A stretch of DNA of 64,000 nt from Perkinsela sp. pyNocScin1. Lineage: Eukaryota; Euglenozoa; Kinetoplastea; Prokinetoplastida; Perkinselidae. The stretch spans positions 558,001-622,000 of the forward strand of contig CAXHTR010000005.1 of the NCBI GenBank assembly GCA_964019655.1, in the 5' to 3' direction. The stretch's first letter is position 1. Each line of letters starts with the position of its first letter. A program made the position numbers and the translations under genes. Under the pieces are notes generated by a model. That model made no database searches and was not told the origin of the DNA. It saw only the letters and a program-made list of their open reading frames with translations. Below, one piece after another: positions 56,076 through 64,000 of this stretch.

Positions 56076-57013
56076 ATTGAAAGGCGAGAACTTGACAGAG
56101 GAAAATTAAAGGAAAAATCCAAAAAAGTGAAACTGCAGGCTTTGATAGGAAATAAAAGGTGTAGGTGTTTGACTCGGTGACTTTTGATGTGCAAGTTGGT
56201 TGAAGTATTTCCCTTAATATTCTACATGAATTAGTACAGATGAGGCATTGGAGAAGTGAACTGTGTCTAAAGATGCGATGTCATGGTGCATCGGGGCATG
56301 CGTGATGCTCCAATCGATGAATCTGATGTGGGCATAGTGATGGGTGATTGAGTGTCTGGCCTGAAAATGGCTGGCGTGCAGGACTTCGACCTTGTTCTGC
56401 AGTGATGCTTTCTGGTGCATTTACATTGGGAGACAATGTCTGTGCAATGATGCAAAGCGACGTGGGTCGTTCAATGAGCGTGTGAAAAGCAGCGCTACCT
56501 GCGCATACATTCTGTACATTCTGTTTTCCTTCAGCTAAAAAGGTATTGGCTTTCGTATTCTCCCGCGTCTGTGCCGCAGGAATACGGATCCTGTGATAGA
56601 TACACACACAATTTCTTTCACGCAACCAGCTGTTTTATTTCTCTACAAGTGGCCATATAGTCTTTATTTTGATGCTTAGCTGGGTTGGCCTTTTGGCGTA
56701 GAAACCTTTGTTTTTTATTTCATATTTACACTCCCCCCCCCCTTCCCCTTCCCGTGTCCATTAATCGTACACAACGAGCAGAAAAAAGAATCTATCGATG
56801 CTTACACACTGAGCTTCGGGCGCCGAAAAATTCCCACTACTTTTCTCGGGGGAAAGTGAAAATTTCGGAGAACCCCTCGTGTACGGGTAGGGTATGTGCA
56901 TACTTCAAATATACGCAATCCTTGGCATCGGATTTGTGTAACTTCATACTAATGTTGAAATTCCAGGGCAAGTAGAAAATTTCTTTCTTCCTTTTTCCTA
57001 ATTTTACTTGTTC
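56076..57013. other. Intergenic gap with a pyrimidine tract
   Basis: 938 bp between two plus-strand LRR genes. A run of ten C (56733-56742) followed by ttccccttccc makes a strong pyrimidine tract about 270 bp before the next ATG. No gene or RNA recognised. Confidence 0.5.
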
Positions 57014-58003
57014 ATGCGCTCATCAGGGATCCTGCTCTTCGTCGGAATGCTTGATGCGCCATGCACTAGTCCGGGCTTAGTAGCGAGGCGCAGTCCGGGA
57101 TTCTCTGCACTCGGCAGACTTGATAGAGAACTAGTTCCGGTGCAGTCACTGATGGAGATGGTCCTTGACGGAATGAATGAAAACGTCAAAAGTAGATTCC
57201 GCTGTGAAGATGGTTATTTCCTTGATTTTGAAGAATGGAGCGGAATTCATGTGCACTGCGAGACTGAGAAGATTTCAATATTCTGGGAAGAATTTTTCAA
57301 TTACCCGGGTGAAATAGATATCTCGTATCTTCCAGATACTGTCAAAGATTTCAGTATTTGTGGAAATAATTTCTGCGGGTCCATATGCTTCCGTGGGCTT
57401 CCCGAGATGCTCGAACGCTTTGAAATTGAGCGAAATCGCTTTAGTGGCAGTGTTGACTTGACATTACTGCCAGAGCATCTCGAGACGCTCTTTATAACCG
57501 ATAATGATTTTCAAGGCTCTCTGTGCCTTACGAAGCTACCGCCTTCGCTTAAATCGCTGTTTCTTGGTCACAACTTTTTCTCGGGATCTGTAGATCTCAG
57601 AAATCTTTCGTCACTCAGACGACTTTCGATGAACCACAATGAGCTTGATGGCTGCATTGATGTCTCGAACCTTCCGCCAACGATGCTCTTCATCGACCTC
57701 TCACACAATCAATTTGTGGGTGAGCTTTATCTTGACAAGCTCACTGATAGCATTGAGGAAATGTTCTTCCAAGAGAACCAGCTGAACGGCAGGGTGGTTC
57801 TTTCGCAACCGCGCAAGTCTTTCATTCGTATTGATCTGAGTGATAACGATTTTGAGGGAACTGCCATGGTCGACGTTCACCCGGACACAGATGTAAATCT
57901 ACGTTGGAACAAGATCACCACTGTTGTGGATAAAGAAGGCAAGGAGTTCACTCGGAAGTTCGGCTCCTCGGTCCTTAGTGGAACGTGCATTCGATTGGCC
58001 TAG
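57014..58003 (+). CDS. LRR protein 26, long class
   Basis: 329 aa from the ATG at 57014. The leader is longer than usual: MRSSGILLFVGMLDAPC, then about 20 extra residues before GRLDREL. N-cap PVQSLMEMVLDGMNENVKS ... WSGIHVHCETEKISIFW. Eight LRRs; the fifth (NLSSLRRLSMNHNELDG) is shortened by three residues. C-cap ITTVVDKEGKEFTRKFGSSV. A/T-rich codons. Confidence 0.91.
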   Translation: MRSSGILLFVGMLDAPCTSPGLVARRSPGFSALGRLDRELVPVQSLMEMVLDGMNENVKSRFRCEDGYFLDFEEWSGIHVHCETEKISIFWEEFFNYPGEIDISYLPDTVKDFSICGNNFCGSICFRGLPEMLERFEIERNRFSGSVDLTLLPEHLETLFITDNDFQGSLCLTKLPPSLKSLFLGHNFFSGSVDLRNLSSLRRLSMNHNELDGCIDVSNLPPTMLFIDLSHNQFVGELYLDKLTDSIEEMFFQENQLNGRVVLSQPRKSFIRIDLSDNDFEGTAMVDVHPDTDVNLRWNKITTVVDKEGKEFTRKFGSSVLSGTCIRLA

Positions 58004-58363
58004 AAGCCAAGGCATCTGTATAATTTGTAATTACGAGCTTTAAAGTGTAATAGATAGCATTGATATAGAGCAGAATGGAAAAGAGCGAAATCTTCTGTTG
58101 TATACTCTGTTAACATGTAGGACCTTCACTCAACATTACAATGAAGCTTTCTGGTTGAAAACAGGAGAGAAATGAGTCTTGAAGCATATTTTGTTCTGCA
58201 TGCTGATTTGAAGTCCAAGTTAATTGAAGTCTCATCAATGTTTGTTTTAGATGTTATCGAGTTCTGCAAAACAAAGATCTACAAATCGCTTAACAGCTGA
58301 TGAAATGACGAGAATAGTCTTCTTCGCATTGGAAAATTTTTTGTTTCACAGTATTTATCATGA
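58004..58363. other. Intergenic gap without a recognisable gene
   Basis: 360 bp, AT-rich, between two plus-strand LRR genes; nothing recognised. Confidence 0.5.
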
Positions 58364-59410
58364 ATGTATTCTAGAGTCCTCACTATCCTCGCTATAGACA
58401 ATCAAGCGCTCGGTCGCGTTGCGCCCGACACGTTCTCGGCGCAAACTTGCTTCGAACTCATGCTCGCGAGTGTAGAAGACATCGGAAACGGCTTTTTGGA
58501 CACTGATGGTGTCATCCTTCCTATCGCCGAGTGCCAACACATAAGCTGCGATGACAATGGGAAGCCACTTGAACTGAACTTTCAGTACCTGTCGTTGAAG
58601 GGCATCGCTCTCCAATGGATACCCACGAGCGTTGAGTACATTGACTTCGACGGTATTGGAATCGAGGGCGAGCTTCCAACTCGTCAGTTACCACGAGATC
58701 TTGAGACACTCAGCATATCAACCAACCAGCTGTCGGGTACGCTCGATTTCTCAGGCTTTGGCGATTGTCTGGAAACATTGATTGCAAGTGGGAACGGTTT
58801 TACGGGGACAATTACCTTTGCTGATTTTCCGAAATCCCTCATTGAAGTTGATATCGGAGCCAACAATTTGGTGGGCTCTCTCTCCCTCAGTGACGCGCAC
58901 TCCGAGCTCTCTTCGCTGTACGTGTACGATAATCAGCTCTCGGGCAGCATAAACTTCGCTGTAGCACCCAAGGCTCTCGCGGAACTAAATGCCGCTGGAA
59001 ACTCGCTCACGGGCAGTGTTGACCTTAGCCAGATACCGAGCAATATGCGCATCCTCTGCCTCGACCGCAACAGTCTGAGCGGAAACATCGATTTGACAAA
59101 GCTGCCACGCACGCTCACAACGCTCTCGATGCGAGAGAATGCGCTCTCTGGGGAAATCGATGTAACGCAGCTCCCACAGATGCTGCGGCACCTGCTTCTC
59201 TACGGCAACCAGATGAGCGGGTCGCTCAAGCTCCTGAACATCCCACAGCAGGCAATAAAGTATGAATTTCGTGCGAACCGCTTTGCAGGGGAGGCTAAAA
59301 TCGGGCAGCTGCCGGGTATGCTCACATGCCTTGATCTTGAGCAAAACTCAATCACGAAAGCTGTAGATCTCGATGGGAATGAGCTCAAGCATCCAGCGAT
59401 AATTCTCTAG
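58364..59410 (+). CDS. LRR protein 27, long class
   Basis: 348 aa, ATG at 58364. MYSRVLTILAIDNQALGRV. The N-cap is diverged: SAQTCFELMLASVEDIGNG ... CQHISCDDNGKPLELNF, with W.GV replaced by CQHI and a Cys pair retained. Eleven LRRs (WIPTSV to QLPGML), some lacking LP (GFGDCLETLIASGNGFTG, DAHSELSSLYVYDNQLSG). C-cap ITKAVDLDGNELKHPAIIL, close to that of the gene at 14175. Confidence 0.92.
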   Translation: MYSRVLTILAIDNQALGRVAPDTFSAQTCFELMLASVEDIGNGFLDTDGVILPIAECQHISCDDNGKPLELNFQYLSLKGIALQWIPTSVEYIDFDGIGIEGELPTRQLPRDLETLSISTNQLSGTLDFSGFGDCLETLIASGNGFTGTITFADFPKSLIEVDIGANNLVGSLSLSDAHSELSSLYVYDNQLSGSINFAVAPKALAELNAAGNSLTGSVDLSQIPSNMRILCLDRNSLSGNIDLTKLPRTLTTLSMRENALSGEIDVTQLPQMLRHLLLYGNQMSGSLKLLNIPQQAIKYEFRANRFAGEAKIGQLPGMLTCLDLEQNSITKAVDLDGNELKHPAIIL

Positions 59411-59609
59411 CTAGTAGGTAAAGTAGCCACATCGTAAGTATATGTACTGGCTGCTAACGCCTGAGTAGCAAATTTGACTCCTGAATGAGGAATAAATGAA
59501 ATATCCGCGCATGACTGAATATTCCTATATTTCAGCACTGATGAACACACTCACTCAAATTTAGCTTACATCATCCTCGTCGCATACACTTCTTCCTTTC
59601 AATTAATCA

Positions 59610-60395
59610 ATGTGGCCACTATTCTCTCATTTTGCCACCAGCGATGCCACGGGCTGTAGCACAGACAGCATCACAATGAAAGAAGAGACCCTCCTGAAGC
59701 TCTGCGTCTCCAATCTGCACACAATTGGTGCGTTTCAAGACGAGAACGGTGACTTTCTGCCGATTAGTCGCTGGCCTGGTGTAAGCATCAGCATCGAGGG
59801 CTCTGTTGACCAGATCGAGTGGCTGTCCTACACGCAAGTCGAGGTTGACGGATACGTCACGCGCGTGGCAACAGGCCTCAGCCCAGGAGGATCCATCGAC
59901 TTCCAGCACCTGCCCAGAGAGCTAACACACTTCAGCGCGCCGCGGATGTACCTTGAGGGGGCGATGGAGACAGCTGACCTCCCGCGGCAGCTGGAAGTCT
60001 TTGATGTGCACGCAAATGCGCTGATAGGCCAGTTTGCGACAAAAAACCTGCCGAGAGTTCTTGTAGCTATTGACGTAGCGGACAATAAGCTCCATGGATC
60101 CCTGCACATTGACACTCTCCCGTACGGTCTCAAGTCACTGAGCGCTGGCGGGAACGCCTTTACAGGCGAGCTGCGCTTCGTCAATCTCCCAGAGTGTATC
60201 GAGCTGCTCGATGTACAGCGAAACGCTTTTTCGGGGAGCATTGACCTCCGGCACCTCCCAAATAGTCTCAAGAATCTCAATCTGCAGAGCAATTTGCTCG
60301 CGCAAAGTCGGCTGCTCGTCGGCAAGCCACGGGCATCCTTCACACTTCTGCTTGACGAAGACAAAATGGGCAACGTCTATTATGCTGTGCGGTGA
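59610..60395 (+). CDS. LRR protein 28, LDEDK-type C-cap
   Basis: 261 aa. MWPLFSHFATSDATG leader is weak and there is no GRV. N-cap KEETLLKLCVSNLHTIGAF ... WPGVSISIEGSVDQIEW. An insertion with YTQVEVDGYVTRV precedes the first LRR, as in LRR 4 and 20. Six LRRs. The C-cap AQSRLLVGKP ... LLLDEDKMGNVYYAVR places it with those two genes. The stop is 97 bp before the next ATG. Confidence 0.9.
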   Translation: MWPLFSHFATSDATGCSTDSITMKEETLLKLCVSNLHTIGAFQDENGDFLPISRWPGVSISIEGSVDQIEWLSYTQVEVDGYVTRVATGLSPGGSIDFQHLPRELTHFSAPRMYLEGAMETADLPRQLEVFDVHANALIGQFATKNLPRVLVAIDVADNKLHGSLHIDTLPYGLKSLSAGGNAFTGELRFVNLPECIELLDVQRNAFSGSIDLRHLPNSLKNLNLQSNLLAQSRLLVGKPRASFTLLLDEDKMGNVYYAVR

Positions 60396-60492
60396 CTTAT
60401 GGTGGGCTATAAAAAGTAAGTGAGCTTCGCACCAGGTCTTCTTCTCCTATTTAGCCCAAATTTTTTTGAAAGTAGTTTTCGTTTATCTATCC

Positions 60493-61200
60493 ATGCAGTT
60501 AGCTCTTGCTTTTCTCATAGACCTCGTAGATGCGTCAGATGTACTGCCATCGACGACGCGGCATGCAGACTTTCAGGCACAGTGCATGGCGCGGGTGATC
60601 GACCAGATAGACTTTGCCAACTGCAATCCACGGCTTTTGAACGCGATGGGCCTCGTCTCACGGGGAGATACCGAAAGCGCAGCAGATGTCTGCAGATGGA
60701 GAGGCACAGTCTGCGATAGTGGCGCTGTCATTTCGATGAAGTGGGGAACATCCGCATTTATTCCCTACTTCTGCATCCAATGGGTGCCATCGACGGTCCG
60801 TGATCTTTATACATCGATCATGCGCATAAAGGGCACTTTTGACGCTCGCCGGCTGCCGCGCGCTTTAGTGAATCTGCGTGTGAACCAGGGGTCATGGGCA
60901 GGCGAATTAGCCTTACAAGATCTTCCGTGCGGACTGGAGACCTTTGACGTGTCTCGGAACTTGCTGTCAGGTGTGGTGCGCCTCGATGATTTACCGCGGG
61001 GAATCATTAGCCTCCAATGCAGCAACAACGCGATCGATGAACTTTGGGTCGACAGTTCTGTCTTACCAGAGTCACTCGAAGAATCTCGATTCTTCGATAT
61101 GCCGAAAAACTTTCTCCTCGTCTTCGCTGACGGGATCGAAGACGCTCGTATCATGCACAGTGTAACTAAAAGAAAGCCGTCAAAGCCTCTGGCAAAATGA
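60493..61200 (+). CDS. LRR protein 29, short class
   Basis: 235 aa from the ATG at 60493 (TTG at 60466 ignored). MQLALAFLIDLVDASDV is a good signal peptide. The N-cap region ADFQAQCMARVIDQIDF resembles that of LRR 18 (LQFQARCVHKLLQI), then CRWRGTVCDSGAVISMKW. Five LRRs (WVPSTV, RLPRAL, DLPCGL, DLPRGI, VLPESL). The second repeat has NQGSWAGEL in place of the SGS turn. Basic C-terminus KRKPSKPLAK. Confidence 0.88.
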   Translation: MQLALAFLIDLVDASDVLPSTTRHADFQAQCMARVIDQIDFANCNPRLLNAMGLVSRGDTESAADVCRWRGTVCDSGAVISMKWGTSAFIPYFCIQWVPSTVRDLYTSIMRIKGTFDARRLPRALVNLRVNQGSWAGELALQDLPCGLETFDVSRNLLSGVVRLDDLPRGIISLQCSNNAIDELWVDSSVLPESLEESRFFDMPKNFLLVFADGIEDARIMHSVTKRKPSKPLAK

Positions 61201-61588
61201 ATCTCTTTTATGATACGCAGTGGAGTGCGTTGACCTCATGCGATGGCTTCATCGTATTTCGCAGATTTTAACAGGACTCATCAAACGTTGTCGGATAAGC
61301 TGAATAGGAAAAGGTCAGCGATCTCCTTCTTCTATCCATATCAGTAGAATTTGCTCATACGTGAGCGCCTTAGTCGAAGATGTGAGAATTCAAAAAAGCT
61401 ATGTGATTTTAAGAAAGAGCTCTCGATACTGCACTGTTTCCAGTCATCATGATTACACAGACCAGTTGCCTGCAGGTACGCAAGCGTGTCTGTTTGATTT
61501 GCTCATCCTATGCTGATGCTAAAAAAAGAGAATTGTCGGCAGTCGGAATATACATTCACTTCAAAAGCTTTCGATTTTCGATATTTCA
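61201..61588. other. Intergenic gap without a recognisable gene
   Basis: 388 bp between two plus-strand LRR genes; nothing recognised. Confidence 0.5.
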
Positions 61589-62362
61589 ATGCTCACCATC
61601 ATCGGATTCGTCTTGACTGCCGACGTTGAGCCGTTCGAAAGTGTCCAGCAACTACAGCGCACGTCCATGCGCCGCTGCTACGAGCCATCGACCTACTTGG
61701 CATTCGCCGACCGCTTTCGCCGGCTCGTTCCTCTTGACAAATCTAAAAAATTCAACGAGTGCCACCTTCAGGGTGTCACATGCGAAGAACTAACCGTCAA
61801 AAGAATCAAACTTGGCCAAACACATCTGAAGTATGTCATCAACGCACACTGGATGCCGTCGAGCACCGAAATGGTCCACCTGACACACGTTTCATTGCTC
61901 AACGGCTGGCGACCAGAGACTTTACCGAAATGTCTGAAGTATCTCTACATGCGCCCGTGCCATTCGCTTCCACTGCACGTCGATGTCGACGAAGAGGCCT
62001 TGGCGAACGCCGGGAGGGAAGTTTCACCGGAAACAAAGCTTTGTAATCTCCCGCAAAATCTTGAGGAGATGTACGCCATCAACAGTGGCTTTGCAGGTGG
62101 TCTCTGCATCCAGGGCCTACCACGATCTCTGCGCATTCTCGTTTTGATGGACCAATGGAGGGAGGCGCTCATCGACTTTGACGAGATGTCCGAGGGTCTG
62201 CGTCACGTCCTCATAGACACGATGTTCCCCAAGGATATCAAAGTGTATGCGATGGGAAAGCGAAAGCATGATTCGAGAGTAAAGTGTCCATACGCTGGTG
62301 CGGACCTGATTGCGGTTTTAAGAGAGTCTGCTTACTATACTGCGTTTGATAGTGTGTGGTAG
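61589..62362 (+). CDS. LRR protein 30, short class, GW subtype
   Basis: 257 aa. MLTIIGFVLTADVEPF signal-like leader. The N-cap has ECHLQGVTC, where the usual Trp between the cysteines is Leu. Repeats are irregular: WMPSSTEMVHLTHVSLLNGW, then TLPKCLKYLYMRPC followed by an insertion of about 25 acidic residues (VDVDEEALANAGRE). C-cap DIKVYAMGKRKHDSRVKCPY ... LRESAYYTAF matches only the gene at 36762. Confidence 0.86.
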   Translation: MLTIIGFVLTADVEPFESVQQLQRTSMRRCYEPSTYLAFADRFRRLVPLDKSKKFNECHLQGVTCEELTVKRIKLGQTHLKYVINAHWMPSSTEMVHLTHVSLLNGWRPETLPKCLKYLYMRPCHSLPLHVDVDEEALANAGREVSPETKLCNLPQNLEEMYAINSGFAGGLCIQGLPRSLRILVLMDQWREALIDFDEMSEGLRHVLIDTMFPKDIKVYAMGKRKHDSRVKCPYAGADLIAVLRESAYYTAFDSVW

Positions 62363-62615
62363 CAAGAGAGGTCTGAAGTATGAGCGTACTTTTCAATTTA
62401 CCCACACCGACTCCCACACATTTTATGGATAGATGGAATGGAAAAGAGAAGAGCCAAAGATATGAAATTTTTTGAGGTGTGATTTGAGATACTTTCGGAA
62501 GTTTCTAATCGTAAATTGTGCTTTGCAGAGTGCCGAAATTGTCTTCTTTGAAATTTCAAGACGGAGATTTCGAGTAAATCACAGATGCTTTGCAAGTTCA
62601 TATTTCAAACCCAAT

Positions 62616-63362
62616 TTACCTCGTGTACCCTCGACGATACATCTTGACCCTTCTGCTGAACACGCGCGGTCGATCGATCGCTTCTTCTGGGTACAGGGGT
62701 TCTATGTTTGCTATAGAATTCCCACCGCCCTTCAGCAGGATTGCATCAATATTCTCCGGAACGTCGTGGTACACAACGGTCTTCTGACGAATCAGATTAT
62801 CAACAACGTTGAAATGTGTCATGTGTGGCGGGAGGTGAACAAGATGAAGAGGCCCCGTCAGCTTATTGCTCGAGAGGCCAAATCTGCGAAGCCTGCGAGG
62901 GAGCCCTGCGGTATCGACAGTCCCAAATATGTAATTCGCCATGAGCGATAGGCTCTCGAGCGATTGCGGGAAGCGTCGGGCGTTGAGGCGGAACTTTTGC
63001 TTGCATGAGATGATTTGCAGCTGCGCGACGGTCGGGGGCAAGTACTCCACATTGAAATTCTCCAGCGCCCAGCGTCTGTATGCGACTTTTGAAACGAGGC
63101 CACGGTGGCATTCCAGACCTTCCCAACCGTCGCAGTACCCCAGGTCCATCTCGCCCTTTGTCACCTCCATTTGGAATGTGGCGTTTTGATTCGAATAAAA
63201 GTTTTCCATGAGGACCTGCTGTGCAGTTTGAGCAAATGATTCCGGAGGAGAGTTTGCGACCGGGTCCTGGTCCACTGCACTCGCAAAAAGGATGAGTGTA
63301 GAAGGAGGAGCTCGCATTGATTTCAGATGATGAAGCAAATACAATAAATCGGGTAAATTCAT
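62616..63362 (-). CDS. LRR protein 31, short class
   Basis: 248 aa from 63362; the ATG at 63317 (MRAPPSTLILFASAVD) gives a cleaner signal peptide. N-cap keeps TAQQVLMENFYS from the long class plus the pair in YCDGWEGLEC, here C-x7-C. Five LRRs (YLPPTV, RFPQSL, GLPRRL, HLPPHM, DVPENI). The C-cap IRQKTVVYHDVP ... SIANIEPLYPEEAIDRP makes it the sister of the gene at 12240. Basic tail KMYRRGYTR. Head-to-head with LRR 32; 32 bp separate the outer ATGs. Confidence 0.9.
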   Translation of the reverse strand: MNLPDLLYLLHHLKSMRAPPSTLILFASAVDQDPVANSPPESFAQTAQQVLMENFYSNQNATFQMEVTKGEMDLGYCDGWEGLECHRGLVSKVAYRRWALENFNVEYLPPTVAQLQIISCKQKFRLNARRFPQSLESLSLMANYIFGTVDTAGLPRRLRRFGLSSNKLTGPLHLVHLPPHMTHFNVVDNLIRQKTVVYHDVPENIDAILLKGGGNSIANIEPLYPEEAIDRPRVFSRRVKMYRRGYTR

Positions 63363-63394
63363 AAAGATTTATCGATATTGCTGTTTGATTTAAA

Positions 63395-64000
63395 ATGATT
63401 TTGCTCATCCTTTACGCAGCTGATACGAGTAAAGCAGCCAAAACGGGCTTCATGCTCCTACCGACACAGACGCTCCTCGAGATGCTCGTGGATGGCGCAT
63501 CGAATAAAGCGATGTTTATGGAAAAGCGAAAGAAATCTTTCCTGCATGCGCCGAAGCTCGCTTATAAGGACTATGTTGAATGGGAGGGTGTTCGGCTTTT
63601 CCGAGACGGCAGCGTGCGCACGATCGAATGGTCACAGCAAGCGCTCGGCGGCAGTCTACACTTGCAGCACATTCCATTCAGCGTGCAGAAGTTCGTTGCT
63701 GGCCACTGTGGCCTATCCGGATCATGTGATCTCTCAAACCTACCGCCGGACTTTTGGCAATTATCACTGCCGCACAATCAGCTCGAGGGTGAGATAGACC
63801 TGCTGCATTTGCCGGCCGCTCTCCATGATATCGACCTGAGTTACAATGCGCTGTCAGGCTCCCTTGATTTCTCTGCTATTCCAGGGCTTCTTTCGTCACT
63901 GGGTCTCTCACACAATGCTTTTACAGGAAGTATCCGCTGGTCGGATGACATAGAACAGAAGGGCCGTCCAATATACGCAACGCTCTTCAACAACAAAATA
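63395..64000 (+). CDS. LRR protein 32, long class, partial at the window end
   Basis: The ATG at 63395 opens a frame that stays open to base 64000 (202 codons seen). MILLILYAADTSKAAK leader, N-cap PTQTLLEMLVDGASNKAMF ... WEGVRLFRDGSVRTIEW, first repeat GSLHLQHIPFSV, then NLPPDF, HLPAAL and AIPGLL repeats. The sequence at the end (IRWSDDIEQKGRPIYATLFN) departs from the repeat pattern, so it may be close to the C-cap or an insertion. No lesion seen. Confidence 0.88.
   Translation, partial: MILLILYAADTSKAAKTGFMLLPTQTLLEMLVDGASNKAMFMEKRKKSFLHAPKLAYKDYVEWEGVRLFRDGSVRTIEWSQQALGGSLHLQHIPFSVQKFVAGHCGLSGSCDLSNLPPDFWQLSLPHNQLEGEIDLLHLPAALHDIDLSYNALSGSLDFSAIPGLLSSLGLSHNAFTGSIRWSDDIEQKGRPIYATLFNNKI

Noticed and set aside
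12240-64000. Assignment of the LRR proteins to the BspA/LRR_5 family of Trichomonas and Entamoeba
   Set aside because: Period is also 23, but the consensus here has LP at the start and SGSIDL turns plus an LRRNT_2-like cap, which BspA repeats lack.

Overview
The window looks like nuclear DNA of a compact, intron-poor, single-celled eukaryote. Translation factor eIF3c, a mitochondrial HSP90 (TRAP1), a class I ribonucleotide reductase small subunit, a SET-domain protein, a small Tim chaperone and an XPNPEP3-type aminopeptidase are all single open reading frames without visible introns. A kinetoplastid-type protist is the best guess: there is a two-HMG-box presumed mitochondrial DNA-binding protein, and the secreted LRR proteins carry an N-cap like that of kinetoplastid surface antigens. 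An endosymbiotic relative such as Perkinsela would fit the small intergenic gaps. This is inference with low to moderate confidence, and the 14 strand switches in 64 kb do not fit the long one-strand gene arrays of classical trypanosomatids.

Layout. 1-12 kb is mostly housekeeping: aminopeptidase, SET protein, a basic nuclear-looking protein, small Tim, an RRM protein, a quadruple CX9C protein, an AlkB-like dioxygenase, an MFS transporter, a mitochondrial-looking unknown and ribonucleotide reductase R2. From 12.2 kb to the end the window is dominated by 32 loci of one leucine-rich-repeat (LRR) family. These are interrupted by eIF3c (23.6-26.7 kb), a coiled-coil unknown, TRAP1, the HMG protein (27.6-31.4 kb), a Cys-containing basic protein (38.6 kb) and a large alpha-helical protein (48.4-50.7 kb).

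The LRR family is the main content. Each protein has a hydrophobic N-terminus, an N-cap domain, then 4 to about 16 repeats of exactly 23 residues (LPxxLxxLxLxxNxLSGSIDLTx), and a short C-cap. There is no C-terminal membrane anchor. A long class has a cysteine-free N-cap (QQxLMELL ... W.GV ... DGxV..I.W). A short class has about five repeats and a C-x6-C cap around C.W.G..C. Most look intact. One has a TGA at a conserved Trp codon, one has a one-base frameshift in a run of seven A (in coding sense), and one had its C-terminus replaced by a hAT-like MITE whose 8-bp target duplication and empty-site reading frame are still readable. The last locus runs off the end of the window.

Mobile DNA. A decayed IS30-type DDE transposase gene lies at 18.6-19.8 kb, next to a segment bounded by 28-bp inverted repeats. 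Two short hAT-like elements and one relic end lie in LRR intergenic DNA, and a degenerate repeat array lies at 54.4-54.6 kb. The picture is a host-interface gene family that grows by duplication and repeat-number change and loses members to point mutations and transposon insertion, set among stable core genes.
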